Source: Sambucus nigra
Taxonomy: Eukaryota > Streptophyta > Magnoliopsida > Dipsacales > Adoxaceae
DNA: 64,000 nt
Direction of reading: 5' to 3'
NCBI GenBank assembly: GCA_949130495.1
Contig: OX422207.1
Span: 787,762,384 to 787,826,383 of the forward strand
Within the stretch, counting starts at the first letter, position 1; every line of letters starts with the position of its first letter. This document shows, one piece after another, positions 1 through 11,235 of the stretch. A model generated the notes under the pieces. It was not told the origin of the DNA. It was given only the letters and a program-made list of their open reading frames with translations, and ran no database searches. A program made the position numbers and the translations under genes.

Positions 1-1606
1 GAACAGTTGACATATAAATACAAGATCATCCATAATAATTGAACCATCTCCCATCCTAAAGTAAATAAACAAGCATAGGCTAGCAATAAGACTCTATTCA
101 TATTTTTAAAGAAAATCTTGGAAGATATCCTAGGGACTTGGTATGACAAATTATAAATGGTCTTTTTCACATATAAAACGTGTAAGAGTAATCCTATTGG
201 GTTCACTCCTTTATTGCTGGTGTATGGATAAAAAAATTCCCATCGACGTAGTAGCTCCATGTGAATGGATAACAATTACTGAAGGAGAATATTTTCTTCA
301 AATTTTGACATAATTGGGAAGGATCATTCATGGTAATATGACTTGGGAATTCTAAATTTTTCCAGATCATTGATTCAAAAATTGATTGCCTTAAATATAT
401 CGATTGCAAGTGGTTGAAGAAGTACTATACTTGGTAAATCCTCACGGATATTTATTTGAGTTAATTAATTTACGCTATATATCTCAAAATAGAATTCCAA
501 CTCTTTTACTTTTATGAGATGATGAGGTTCCTATCCTTTTTGCTTAGATTTTGTTATTAGTCTTAATATCAGTAATCGACGTGCTACTCAAATGATTATC
601 TTAGTTTAAAATTCAAAAAACAGTACATTACGATTTGATATTTTTTAAGAACCAATAATTTCGTAGATTGCATGACTTATTTTATTTTATATATATCCAA
701 CGATTTATCTTTACAATAGTAAGTTTATGAATATTTTGATAAAATGTTTGAAAATAATTTTTCTTTTGCAAACCAGTGACGATCTTAAAAGTTACTTTGG
801 AAAAAGTATCCATATTCTATTCTAGAAAAACAACGATCCTTTTCTTTCATCCGGTATTAATTATGGAATGCGAATCAAATTAACTTGCTTGTTGAGTGAC
901 CAACTCATAAGTCGTGTAATTATATATTGAATTAAGTGATTGGTTCATAAGTCATTTATAAAACTCCAACTAAATTGGTCATGATATTACATTTCATTTT
1001 AAAATATTAAAAAATATTATCTCTTCCATATAAATTATTCTATAAGGATCCTATCTCACTCGCAACCAATAATTTACTCCTTTTAATGTGTCATTACACA
1101 TCCTACCCACTTTTAATGACTTTCTATAGCTTGGCTTCGAGTAACTTGATCTGCTCTCTTATATAATTTTCCTTCTCTAGTCGCTCGTGAGCTTTGGTCT
1201 CTTATCTGACCTATAGTTGTGATAATTCCTTCAACGACGAATGGATAAGATTCCTAACATATCCAAGCATCGGAAAATGAATTTTTAACAAACTTCTAAG
1301 CATTCAATGGAGGCTAGGAAGTTCCTAAAAATAGTGAGAGGTAAATCAATGATGTTAATTGGCTAGACATTTGAGATTGGATATAGTTATTCAATTGATG
1401 TTGCATACAACCCCACTTATAAAAGTTTATTGCAGATTTTAGCATATTCACTTGAGCATGTCATTTTTCACATTCTTAAGATTAAAAGACAGGACTGGAC
1501 CAAATCTCTATGATGATAGTTCAGTAGAGTATATGTGACTTAAATGAGTTTGATTTTACCCCCTTCATTAAATATTTTCTTTAGTTGAAAAATAAAATAA
1601 TTTAAC
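1..1606. other. AT-rich flank, no gene recognised
   Basis: This stretch is AT-rich and holds only short open frames interrupted by stops. I recognise no domain, LTR end or tandem repeat in it. It ends at the TG of the first LTR. The five bases before that LTR (TTAAC) do not match the five after the partner LTR (GAACC), so it cannot be shown to be the undisturbed left half of the insertion site. Confidence 0.5.
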
Positions 1607-2137
1607 TGTTGATGTAAAAAATTAGATTTAACCTAATTATTTTATTCACAGATGAAAATGAATAAAGAAATAATAGACAATAGATTTTTAAAGTGGTTCA
1701 GCCTTGCAATAATTGCCTACGTCCACTGTTTTTGTTATTGCTGACTGTTTGCTTGGAATTCTTGATAATGGATTTTCTAAGAAATTCCGAGTCCCCTTCT
1801 CATGAGGAGGTTACAATGTATTTATAGCCTTCAGGCTGTACAAATGAAATGATAATGCGCTGTTATCTAGTAGACATGTACATCTGTATGATAATGATCA
1901 TTTAATGCGCAGTCGTCTCCTTGATTATCCTGATTTGAGTGCTCTGTACGCTATGTAGCTCGGACCATCTAAGCTGCTCGACACGCTTGAGCTGCTTGGG
2001 GCCTCTGAGTTCCTTGGGGCTTCTAAGTTGCTCGGTGATCTTAAGTTGCTCGATAGAAGTATACATAATTTCCACGTTGGCAGACACGTGTCTGTAAGTG
2101 AGTGGTCCATGTCAGCAGACTAAATTTGGTATCAACA
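1607..2137 (-). repeat. 3' LTR of the Tat element (531 bp)
   Basis: It begins TGTTGAT and ends ATCAACA, a perfect 7-bp terminal inverted repeat. It aligns without length change to 14804-15334, with scattered substitutions. In element orientation it is the 3' LTR. Next to it lies a G-rich tract that reads TTGGGGGCTTC on the minus strand. Confidence 0.93.
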
Positions 2138-2150
2138 GAAGCCCCCAATG
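2138..2150 (-). promoter_or_regulatory. polypurine tract of the Tat element
   Basis: On the minus strand the bases just upstream of the 3' LTR read ATTGGGGGCTTC before TGTTGAT. A short G run directly against the LTR is the expected plus-strand primer site, and its position fits the minus-strand orientation of gag-pol. Confidence 0.6.
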
Positions 2151-2562
2151 TTTCGTAGTTTGATGATGAAGAAAAGTAAGGAACATTCTGCTGCTTAGAT
2201 TTTCTGTTTGTATGGATTTTAGGCAAACTTTCGTTATATATAACTCCTTTTTTGAGTGCATACTATCAGGCTTTTAAAGTATTATGAATTTCCATAACTG
2301 CTTCGTTTTTTGTGACCCTTTTCTTCTTTTTAGTCGCCGGATACGCAAACGTCCCTCCTTGTAATTATTGCTTTCTCTATTCCCGAGGTAAAGTCTTTAA
2401 GCGCGGCAGAAATCCTATCGTCTTTCACTTTTAAAATCTGTATCTTTGAACTCTTAATTTATTCTCTATCTTGTGCGTTCGTTTCTTCCATTGTTCGTTG
2501 TCAACTGATTCACTCTTTTCCTGTAAGATTTTCTTCCTTCTCTTTTATTTACTTTGTTTATC

Positions 2563-4723
2563 ATGGTTTACCTTGTTGAATCGCTTGACAAATTTCGTTC
2601 TGAATGTTCAATTCCTTCATGGGTCATATTGGAAGAACTTTCTGAACCCTCTGACTATTTTTCTTTGGTTGAGGGACATTGGTTCCCAAGTCTCTTTGTG
2701 GCCGAATGTGGCTTTTCTTTTCCTTCAAATCCTTTATGTTTGAAGTTCTGTCAATATTTTGACGTTGTACCTGCAAAAATAGCGCCAAATGCCTGGAGGA
2801 TAGTTAATGGAGTTCATAGGTTAAACCAACTTCATGGAACCCGTTTAGGGATTCCAGAGATTATGTATTTCTACAGATAGGTTGTCAGCGATAGTACTTT
2901 TTATTTAAAAACTAGGTTTTTGACTAGGGCGTTAGTTGTCAATCTTCCTGATGCCAACAGGGATTATTTTGAACATGGAGTGGTAATGAAAAATTGGCAA
3001 CACCCTCAATTAAATGGAGATGATGTATACCAAGGTCCTAGATGTCCTTCTTATGGCAATGGGATAGGTGGTTTCTATTTTTTAAAATCTTGTCTTCTTT
3101 GTGTTTGATAAAATGTATCACTGACATTTAATTTTTGATTATTTGCAGTTGACTATAAAAGAAAGCCTCCAAAAGAAACCGACGTTAATTTAAAGCATTT
3201 GAAACTTATCTGGAGTTTGCACCAATCTGTGGTCGAGGAACACATTAGATCTGCTTCTTATTTGTTGCAGTACAAGAGCTATACTTCATCTTTTACTGCT
3301 CGTCCAGTAAAGGTTGACATTGACCAAGTTCCAGCTTCTGAAACTGGTGTGGAAGGTTCCTCCTCTGAATTGAATATTCCCCTCAGTAACCTAATGAAGA
3401 GAAGAAGAGCTCCTGCCTTCTTTGACAAATCAGACTCTACCAATGTGGAGGCAAAGAAAAACAAACAAAATGTCCCAGAAGAAGGGATGAAAATTATTGA
3501 TGCACCTCCTCCTGCTGCTACCGAGAAAGTTGTTGAGAAGCCCCCTGTGGCTCTGATCAAGATTGTTGTTATTACTCATCCTAGTGAGGCTATTGTCATA
3601 TCACCAGCTAAGACAACGTCCTTAGTTGAGAATGTTCCTGTTCCTCCAAGGAGGTTAAAGAAAAATTCTTCTGAAGCTGTTGAAGGTGGTGTTTCAACCT
3701 TTATTCCCTCGAGCTTCGCTGTGGGCTTAGTAAAATCTTGGACTATCCCAGAGGTCCATGACATTGAAAATACTCTCACTCGTGAGAGAGTTACTGCTAT
3801 AGCTGTTCAACGCATTGCCTCATTAATTATTATTGATATGTGCCTTTTACTTTTTAATACTACGTTCGTACATTGACTTAAAGTTATTTCTTTTCTCAGC
3901 TGGTAACGTGTTTCAACAGCATTGTAAAAAGGGATGAAGCCATTAGGGCCTCTAGTTCCTCAGATGGAGTAGAAAAGGCTTTTACTGGATTAACCCAATC
4001 TTTGAAAGAATCTCATCAGAAGTATGAGGAAAATAAACTTGCTTGTGAGAAGTAGATTAAATCCGTTGAACAAGAGAGAGATCGAGCTTTGGATGCCTCC
4101 AAGGATTTGGAGGAGAAATTGAAAGAGTTTGAGAAGAACAATAAAGAGCTTGAGGATAAGATCAAGAATAATAAAGAGCTTGAGAATAAGCTCAAAAATG
4201 CTGAAGAGGAAATTGTTAGACTTTATGACGTTGATCGCCAGAAACAGGAGGTGGAGGAGAAATTAAAGGCTGCCGAAGATCTCCTTAGGGAAAGGATCTC
4301 CTCGGAGAAGGCAAAAAGGAAGAAGGAAGTCAAAAAGTCTTTTAGCGCTGTTTGGGATAAAGGCTGGAATAAAGGCCTGGCTACCATGTCTTCACAAATG
4401 GAGTATGCCAGCCTGAAATATTTTAGGGACGAATGGGTTGCAGCCTTGTAAGAGCTAAAAATTGCTGAGAATTCTGAGTTATTACAATAACACACTCATG
4501 GCCCTCCTCCCTCTCCTGGAGAAGAAAAAGAGGACAAAGCTGCCTCAAATGAGTCTTCCATGATGACTGGAGATCAGGTTCTTTATACTCCAGTTGTCCT
4601 CTTCTTCTTCTTTCTACTCCACCCACCAGCACTTCTATCGAGTAGTTACCTTCATCCTCCGAGCAACCAGTCATTTCCTCCAAAATTTCTAAGGAAGTCG
4701 TAGGGAACAAGGAGAAGGTGTAG
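2563..4723 (+). pseudogene. antisense extra ORF 1, gypsy-type transposon domain
   Basis: The gene runs opposite to gag-pol, between integrase and the 3' LTR. From ATG 2563 the first exon contains the block FPSNPLCLKFCQYF followed by APNAWRIVNG, which resembles the plant domain annotated as putative gypsy-type transposase (PF04195 family). The frame continues through 3108. A probable intron ends at a TTTGCAG acceptor near 3149, and a second acceptor (TTTCTCAG) lies near 3899. The 3' part is a Lys/Glu-rich coiled coil (4089-4450). In-frame stops at about 2878, 4053 and 4449 are TAA or TAG codons one C-to-T change from CAA or CAG. The function of this protein family is unknown. No protein-level evidence of activity is visible. 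Confidence 0.7.
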
Positions 4724-4896
4724 AGTTGTTCGGGCATTTGTTTTGTTATTTTTTAATGTAACCTCGGACTTTGTATTTTCTTCTTTGATGAAATAAAATT
4801 CAAAACTTTGGTTGCTCACTTTGAATTTCTCTTTTACTTGCTCTGTATGCATCCTTATTGATTCTCTTTATTTATCTTTGCTAGTTTTTGGCTAGG

Positions 4897-6170
4897 ATGG
4901 AGCTCCTATCATCTCATGACACAGAGTTGATAAAGAAATGCAATAACTATTTTAAAGCTGGTCATGTAGACCTAAACGAGGATCAAACCATTGACATCCT
5001 TAGTCCAGATACTTCTGAACGAGCAGTCGAAGCTTACCATTATCTGTAGTGCTTGCTCGATCGAGTTATTGCCAATAATGTGGCTTATTATGAGATGATT
5101 GAGGATCTCTAAGGAACTATAGAGGAACTCCAGCAGTATTACAAAGAGTCCTCCACACTTTTGCACCAAGGGTACGAGAAGAAATATCAACAGTTAAGTG
5201 CTGAAAAAGGATATGATAAATTCATCTCTGCTTACAAGAAGAAAGAGAGCATTCTAAAGCTTGAAGTTGAAGAGCATAGGCATATCGCCAAGTTACTGGA
5301 GCAAGAGAATATTGCCTTGTAAGAGGAATTAAAATAACTCAAGTCTGCTGCGTCTTCCTCGGGAGCCTTGGTCCCCATCAATGATGAAGGTTTTTCTTTT
5401 TTGGAGGTAGAAAATGCCAACTTGCGAGATGAGTTAAAAACTTTGAAAAGAGCTGGACCCTCCACTTCTACTCATGGACGAGAAAGATCTTCTTCTCGGG
5501 GACGAGCAAGACCTGGTCGGATTTCTATTGAAGAAGTAAGAACTCAAGCGGCCTTGGAGAATCAGGCCTTTCAGTTGATAGAGAAGAACCAAGCCTTAGT
5601 AGAGAGATCCAAGAAGATTTTGAACCTCAGCGAGCAATTTTCTACACAAAGCTATGCCTTGAAAAATAAAGAACTTCTGGTGAAGAATCTTCACGAGAAA
5701 CTGGAGATGTTAACTTACCAATTCCATAAACATCCCAGAGAGTTTGGGATGGCTGGTTACAATGAAGCACTTTGTCATCTTGATGCTCGTTTAGAACAGT
5801 CGAACAACGAAGGTTATAAACAGGGCTGTTGAATGTTCTTTGTGTTTTAAAATTGGAGAGAGGTCATTTCCTGTGGGATTACTATAATCCTGGAGTTCTT
5901 GATTTACCCGTGCCACCTTTCAAGCTTGACCTTAGTTGGATTCCAGCCTAGGCCATTCCTCGCATTATGATCTCTAAGTATCTTGATGATTATAGTCTTC
6001 ATTCAAATTTTGAAATATCTCACCCAGAACACTTGCTTGATCGTCCATCTATAATGAACGTCAGAATGCTGCAAGATCTGAACTTCATAAATTCCCCTTA
6101 TAGTCTTGATGATCCTCCCACTGGGGTAAACCCTGTATCAAAGGCAGAGGGAAAGAAACCCATAGAGTAG
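4897..6170 (+). pseudogene. antisense extra ORF 2, coiled-coil protein
   Basis: A second plus-strand frame starts at ATG 4897 and runs to 6170. Its middle is strongly coiled-coil (EELQQYY, KKKESILKLEVEEH, LLEQENIAL). A Ser/Arg-rich linker follows at about 5470-5520 (RERSSSRGRARPGR), and the C-terminal third is not coiled. The stops at about 5047, 5111, 5321, 5335 and 5950 are all TAA or TAG and lie one C-to-T step from Gln codons. A one-base frame change near 5824 shifts the reading to the frame that ends at 6170. It could be the 3' part of the same antisense transcript as ORF 1 or a separate gene. I recognise no catalytic domain. Confidence 0.55.
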
Positions 6171-6361
6171 AATTTATTCAATTGATATCACATGCGATCT
6201 GTAATTTGTGTGATTTATTCTGGTTTTAATGAAGAAATTTTTAGTTTTCTTTGCAATTTAATTGTCATTGGTTGGGAAATATTTTATAGAATATCTCTTT
6301 TATTTACTGATGAACATGTATGTATATCTACAGAAAGACAAAAATGTCTTGTTTGGTTTTT

Positions 6362-7160
6362 AAATTGCCGACCAACTTGAGTTGATGGTAATTATTTCCC
6401 GACCAACCTGGGTTGGTTGTAATTTGATTCCCGATCAACTGGAGTTGGTGGTAATTGAATTACCGATCAACCGGAGTTGGTCATGTTCGTTTCCCGACCA
6501 ACCTGGGTTGGTGGTAATTTGCTTCCCGACCAACCGGAGTTGGTGGTAAGTGAATTACCGATCAACCGGAGTTGGTCGTGTTTGTTTCCCGACCAACCTG
6601 GGTTGGTGGTAATTTTCTTCCCAACCAACCGGAGTTGGTGGTAATTGAATTGTCGATCAACCGGAGTTGGTCGTGTTTGTTTCCCGACCAATCGGAGTTG
6701 GTGGTAATTGAATTGCCGATCAATCGGAGTTGGTCGTGTTTATTTCCCAACCAACCTGGGTTGGTGGTAATTTGCTTCCCGACCAACCGAAGTTGGTGGT
6801 AATTTACTTCCCGACCAACCGGAGTTGGTGGTAACAATTGAATTGTCGATCAACCGAAGTTGGTTGTGTTTGTTTCCCGACCAAGCGTAGTTGGTGGTAA
6901 TTGAACTGCTGATTAACCAGAGTTGGTCGTGTTTGTTTCCCGACCAATCTGGGTTGGTGGTAATTTGCTTCCCGACCAACCGGACTTGGTGGTAATTTTC
7001 TTCCCGACCAACCTGAGTTGGTGGTAATTGGATTGCTGATCAACCGGAGTTGGTCGTGTTTGTTTCTCGACCAACCTGAGTTGGTGGTGATTTTCTTCTC
7101 GACCAACCGGAGTTGGTGGTAATTTGCTTCCCGACCAACCGGAGTTGGTGGTAATTTTCT
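6362..7160. repeat. palindromic 32-bp tandem repeat array
   Basis: About 25 copies of a unit of 31-33 bp are repeated head to tail. Each has the core CCGACCAACCNGRGTTGGTGG. The core contains an inverted repeat, CCAACC and GGTTGG around two or three bases. Linkers alternate between TAATTTGCTTC, TAATTGAATTG and TCGTGTTTGTTTC, giving a higher-order period of about two to three units. Such arrays between pol and the 3' LTR of Tat-type elements are known as seeds of satellite DNA. Open frames across the array only reflect that the unit is often free of stops. Confidence 0.92.
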
Positions 7161-7269
7161 TGTATAGTATGTAGCACTAATATTCCGAAAAACATTTAAT
7201 GAATAAAGAGAAATGGTGGAAACATAACTTTATTCATATTGAATTAATTATATTACATAGAGATTTTAA

Positions 7270-7592
7270 CTACTGATAATACTTTCGTAGATGCTCAGCA
7301 TTCCATGCATTCTTGAATTCTTCTCCCTCCAAGGTTTCAATCATGTATGTCCCTGGACGAACAACTTCTATTACTCTGTAGGGTCCGTGCCAGTTTCCTT
7401 CCAACTTATTATGCTTTTGGATCACTTTTTTCAGCACATATTCCCCTTCTTTCAGATCACACTTCTTCACTCTTTTGTTATAGAACAAAGTTGTTCGTTG
7501 TTGATAAGCTGCATTCCTGATTGCTGATTCTTCCCTGACTTCCTCGAGCATATCCAGGTTTAATCTTCTCATCAAATCGCTGATAGCAGAGT
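7270..7592 (-). pseudogene. integrase C-terminal fragment of the Tat element
   Basis: The minus-strand frame gives LNLDMLEEVREESAIRNAAY, then KEGEYVLKK and a GPYRVIEV...GTYMIETLEG block, ending HLRKYYQ and a stop at 7270. This is the usual C-terminus of plant gypsy integrase, without a chromodomain. It is separated from the catalytic part by the insertion at about 7593-9201. The last residues before the insertion line up with the interrupted segment on the far side, with little or no loss. Confidence 0.88.
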
Positions 7593-9201
7593 TGAAATTA
7601 AGTACCCTTGATTAGGCACATATTCTTCATATTTATCCCATTAATTTCTGTATTTTTATGATCCCGTGCAGAGTAAATAGCTTGGATTTGTCTCGTATTT
7701 ATGCTACTAACCTATGTTGGCAAGTATTTCGTGTTTTGTGTATTTCTCATGTGCTTTATAGGTATTTCATGAAAGTTAGTGCGGAGGAGAACTCAAAACA
7801 GTGGAAGAAACCAATAAATAGAGAGTTGAAGGGCATTTTCATAATTTTTCAGCCTTAGTCTGGAGGTGGGGCCAACTAGAAAGTTGAGGAGCTCTAAATT
7901 ACAAGAACATTGGAAAAAATGGCACCTCAATCTGAGCTACGGTGAAGAAGTTACGATGTTTTGAAGTTACGCGATAATGAAGAGAAATGGACCAGAAACC
8001 AAACCGATCCGGATGGAACAGGACCGATCCGGATGGAACCAAACCGATCCGGTTAGAAAAAAAAGAACCGATCCGGTACCAAATGGATCCGGGTCCGGAC
8101 CGGTCCGGATGTGCGAATTGCTGGCATTAATTATGCAGATCATGAGGTGCATAGCTTGTCAAATATTGCACAACAAGTGATTCTAGTTGTCAAATTCGTG
8201 CTACTTGGGGCTATAAAAGACCAAGCCCTACCTCATTCCAGAAGGGAGACGAATTCTAGAGAGAGAGGCAGATTTTAGTGAGTTGTTTTATCAAGTTGTA
8301 GGAGGCTAGTAGGTAGGGTTTCTTTGTAGTTAGTTTTTTAGAGGATTCTTGTAACCAAGAACCCTAGTTTTTGAAATTTGTCTACTATTCAAGATTCAAA
8401 GTTCTATTCAAGATTCATCATTCATCCATTGCAAGTAATTTTAATTTATTATTTTTACTACTTTCCTAGTTAGTTTAATTAATTGTTGATTTCTAGTTTT
8501 CCATTCCCAATGTAAGTCATGTTTTCAATTTTCTAGAGTTAGTTATGAATTCCTGCACTTTAATTTGTAAGTTTTATTTTGATTTCATCATGTTAAGCTA
8601 CATTTTTAAGGGTTGGGATGCATGAACCCATCCCAATGTAAATTACTTATGTAGAGTATAGAATTTAAATTAAAAATTTGAAAGAGTCGTGCGAGACAAT
8701 TTTACAACCATTGTAGATCTTTTAATCTCTCTTGCCCTAGGTACTTGGGGTGTTTAAGAATATGATGTGCGTAAAATTATTTATCACCGCTTTATATTTA
8801 CCTTTGATTTCATATGGTGCGGGCTCGATCCTCATATATGTAATGCCTAGGATCTATAAAGACTGGATTCATTCAAATTTATAATTTACAATTCTAGGTT
8901 TCTATACGGTAAATTACTAGGGTTAGGGGGATTGTATTCCAACCTACTTTCTCATTCATCTTAATTAATTTAACTTCTTTATTTACTTATTTTTTTCCCT
9001 TTTCAACCATCATCATATTTTTCATTTTTTCTTTAGAAGTAATTAATCAATTAAATTCTATCAACCATTCCCTATGGATTCAATACCCAGACTCGCCACT
9101 ATACTCCTTAAGAAGTGTAGTTACAAGTTTAGGATTTTTTGTATTGAGGTTGGAAGCCGATAACAAAAACTAGTGTATGGCACGGACGCTCGGTTTTTCC
9201 A
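7593..9201 (+). mobile_element. LTR-like insertion in integrase, probable solo LTR
   Basis: About 1.6 kb of unrelated sequence splits one gene. The left edge reads TGAAATTAAGTACCC. Near 9070 comes TTCCCTATGGATTCAATACC, a block I know from near the 3' end of LTRs of Athila/Ogre-type elements. A TATA box (CTATAAAAGA, 8211-8220) supports an LTR promoter on the plus strand. A GATCCGG-rich cluster (7990-8110) repeats ACCGATCCGG. No pol is present. A TGGCACGG stretch near 9178 may be a degraded PBS, so the right border could lie earlier. I found no clear TSD. Confidence 0.6.
8211..8220 (+). promoter_or_regulatory. TATA box of the LTR-like insertion
   Basis: CTATAAAAGA is a strong TATA match about 620 bp into the inserted LTR-like sequence. 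It is followed by a region without ATG-rich frames, as expected for an LTR promoter. Transcription is inferred only. Confidence 0.45.
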
Positions 9202-10199
9202 CTCGATCAACCCTGTATGTGGGTAGACCCTATTCAGCAGGTATCACAGCCTCACTCCTGAATGCCAGCATGTATGGAGACTCTCCAGTTGCTGTTCGCG
9301 GTGTGGTGCGATAAGTCCACAATACAGAGTGTAGTTCATTAATCCAATTTGATTTTTCACTATCTAATCATTTCTTCAATCCATTTAGTAGCGTTCTATT
9401 TGTCACCTCAGTTTGTCCATTGCTTTGTGGGTGACCTGGTGCATAATGAGTTTTCAGAATAGTGGATTGATGACAGTATGCAGCGAACTTCTCGTTGTCA
9501 AACTGGGTTCCATGGTCAGTAATGAATGCATGTGGGAGACCATATCTGCAAATAATGTTTTTCCAAATGAATTGATAGACTTTGTCATATGTCATATCAA
9601 TAAGGGGTTCAACTTCCACCCATTTGGTAAAGTAATCCACAGCGACTACGAGGTACTTGAATCTTCCCTTGGTCGTTGGGAGTGACCAGACCAAGTCTAT
9701 TCCCCACATGGCAAATGGCCAAGGGGAAGTTACGGGTGTTAGAAATGCCTGAGGAGTTCTTCAGATGGACGAGAAGTGTTGGCATTTGTCTCACTTCTTA
9801 GCATAGGCTGCGCAATCAGCTCTCATTGTCGGCCAGTAGTACCCCTGTGTGTTTATTCTTCGTAAGAGCGTCCGTCCAGCTTCATGGGCTCCACAAGACC
9901 CTTCATGAACCTCTTCGATCAAATCTTTCACTTCAGAGGGATGGACGCATCTTTGTAGCCATGCTATCACTCCTCGTCTGTACAAAATGCCATTGGTCAA
10001 CACATAACGAGCAGCTTTAAACTTTAGTTTCTTGGCTGCAAGTTTATCAGTTGGTAAAGTCCCATCTTCAATATAGGCTCTGATTGGATCCATCCAGGAT
10101 GGTCCTAAGTCAAGATCAATGAAATTTATCATTAGATCTTCATCTATGCTCCGACCAGTTAGAATCTTTATTGGGATTGTTCTTCGTAGCTCGGTGCGG
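9202..10199 (-). pseudogene. integrase, zinc-binding and catalytic core (Tat element)
   Basis: The minus strand encodes the HHCC region (HEGSCGAHEAGRTLLRRI...GYYWPTM...CAAYAKK), then the core. All three catalytic acidic residues are present: Asp in WGIDLVW, Asp in FITDHGTQFD and Glu in QSNGQTEVTNRTL. The core is broken by a stop replacing the third zinc ligand (TGA where Cys is expected, about 9785), a second stop near 9755, a TGA after LLNGLKK (9368) that is one C-to-T change from Arg CGA, and a TAG near 9229. The rest of the C-terminus lies beyond the 1.6-kb insertion. Confidence 0.9.
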
Positions 10200-10572
10200 G
10201 TGGCTGATGCTAGTCGGGCTAAGGCATCTGCTCTTGTATTCTCCAATCTCGGTATTCTAACCAGATGAATAGCAGTAAAACTTGATACCAACTCCATAAC
10301 TCTCCATTTGCTGCATATATTCCAAGAATTTGATTTATGATTAACTGTGAATCGCTGAATTCAACAGTCTATTCTGCTTTCATAGTTCTGGCTAGACTTA
10401 AACCTACAATCATTGCTTTATATTCGACCTCATTATTAGAAGCTTTAAATTGAAAGCGCAGAGCATACTCCACATTAATCTTATCTGGACTTTTTAAAAT
10501 AATCCCTGCCCCACTGCCTGCAGTGCACGAAGAGCCATCCATATACAAATTCCATATGGGTAACTTATTATT
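10200..10572 (-). pseudogene. second (archaeal-type) RNase H of the Tat element
   Basis: After the gypsy RNase H and a linker comes a second RNase H. Its motifs are LYMDGSS, NNEVEYKA, FSDSQL and RADALARLAS, giving the usual D-E-D-D set. Two RNases H in tandem are a known mark of the Tat clade, where the additional one is thought to serve the RNase H function. Stops occur near 10360-10365 and at the 10300 frame change. Confidence 0.82.
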
Positions 10573-10797
10573 GAAATTTTGATCAGAGAGAGTTCCTTAG
10601 TGCAATATCTGGTACTTCCTCTTCTCCTCTTTTAGTACTTCTCGCTGCTCGTCAGTCATCTTTTCTTGCTCGTCAACCGACTTATGTTGGTCGAGGTTTA
10701 AATTTGATGATCCTGTAACATCCACAGGCTGGTCGGTATTCAATTTCTGCTCTTCGAAGGAATTAGGATAGGTGAACTCTGCAATAAAATCTGCCAC

Positions 10798-11235
10798 TGC
10801 CTACCCTTTAAGATACGATCTACGCTCATAAACTATGTCATATTCACCGAGCTCCACTACCCAGTACATCATTCTTCCAAATTTCTCCGACTTATGCAGA
10901 GCTTGCCTTAATGGCATATCAGTGTATACAACTATAGTATGGGCTTAGAAGTATGGTCTCATTCTTCTGATGGCTTCAATTAGCACTAATGCCAACTTCT
11001 CCAACCTTGGATATCCGATTTTTACTCCTCGAAAAGCTTTGCTAGTGTAGTATACTGGTTTCATCACTCCACCTTCCATTCTTATCAACGCCGAGCTAAC
11101 TGCGTTCTCTAAAACCTCCAGATATAAGTACAATCTCTCTCCCATCACTGGTCTGGATAGCAAGGGAGGTATTCCTAGATACTTCTTCAGTTCTTGAAAG
11201 GCCTCCTCACATTCTTCATTCCACTCAAATTTTTT
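10798..11235 (-). pseudogene. RNase H, gypsy type (Tat element)
   Basis: The frame reads LYLYLEV...VYYTSKAF...YPRLEKLALVLIEAIRRMRPYF, then continues past a TAA as AHTIVVYTD...GRMMYWVVELGEYDIVYE, ending at a TAG before AVADFIAEF. This is the connection plus RNase H fold that follows gypsy RT. The two stops (about 10945 and 10798) fall where relatives have Gln, so each is one C-to-T change from CAA or CAG. Confidence 0.85.

Noticed and set aside
203..409. 68-residue minus-strand frame in the left flank
   Set aside because: Short, no motif, no supporting context.
6467..7106. Several overlapping frames on both strands translating to NQPELVV or GWSGNKHDQ repeats
   Set aside because: They are translations of the 32-bp tandem array, which lacks stops in several frames.
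6362..7160. CRISPR-like spacing of 32-bp palindromic repeats
   Set aside because: Linkers are themselves repeated rather than unique, and the context is a plant retrotransposon.
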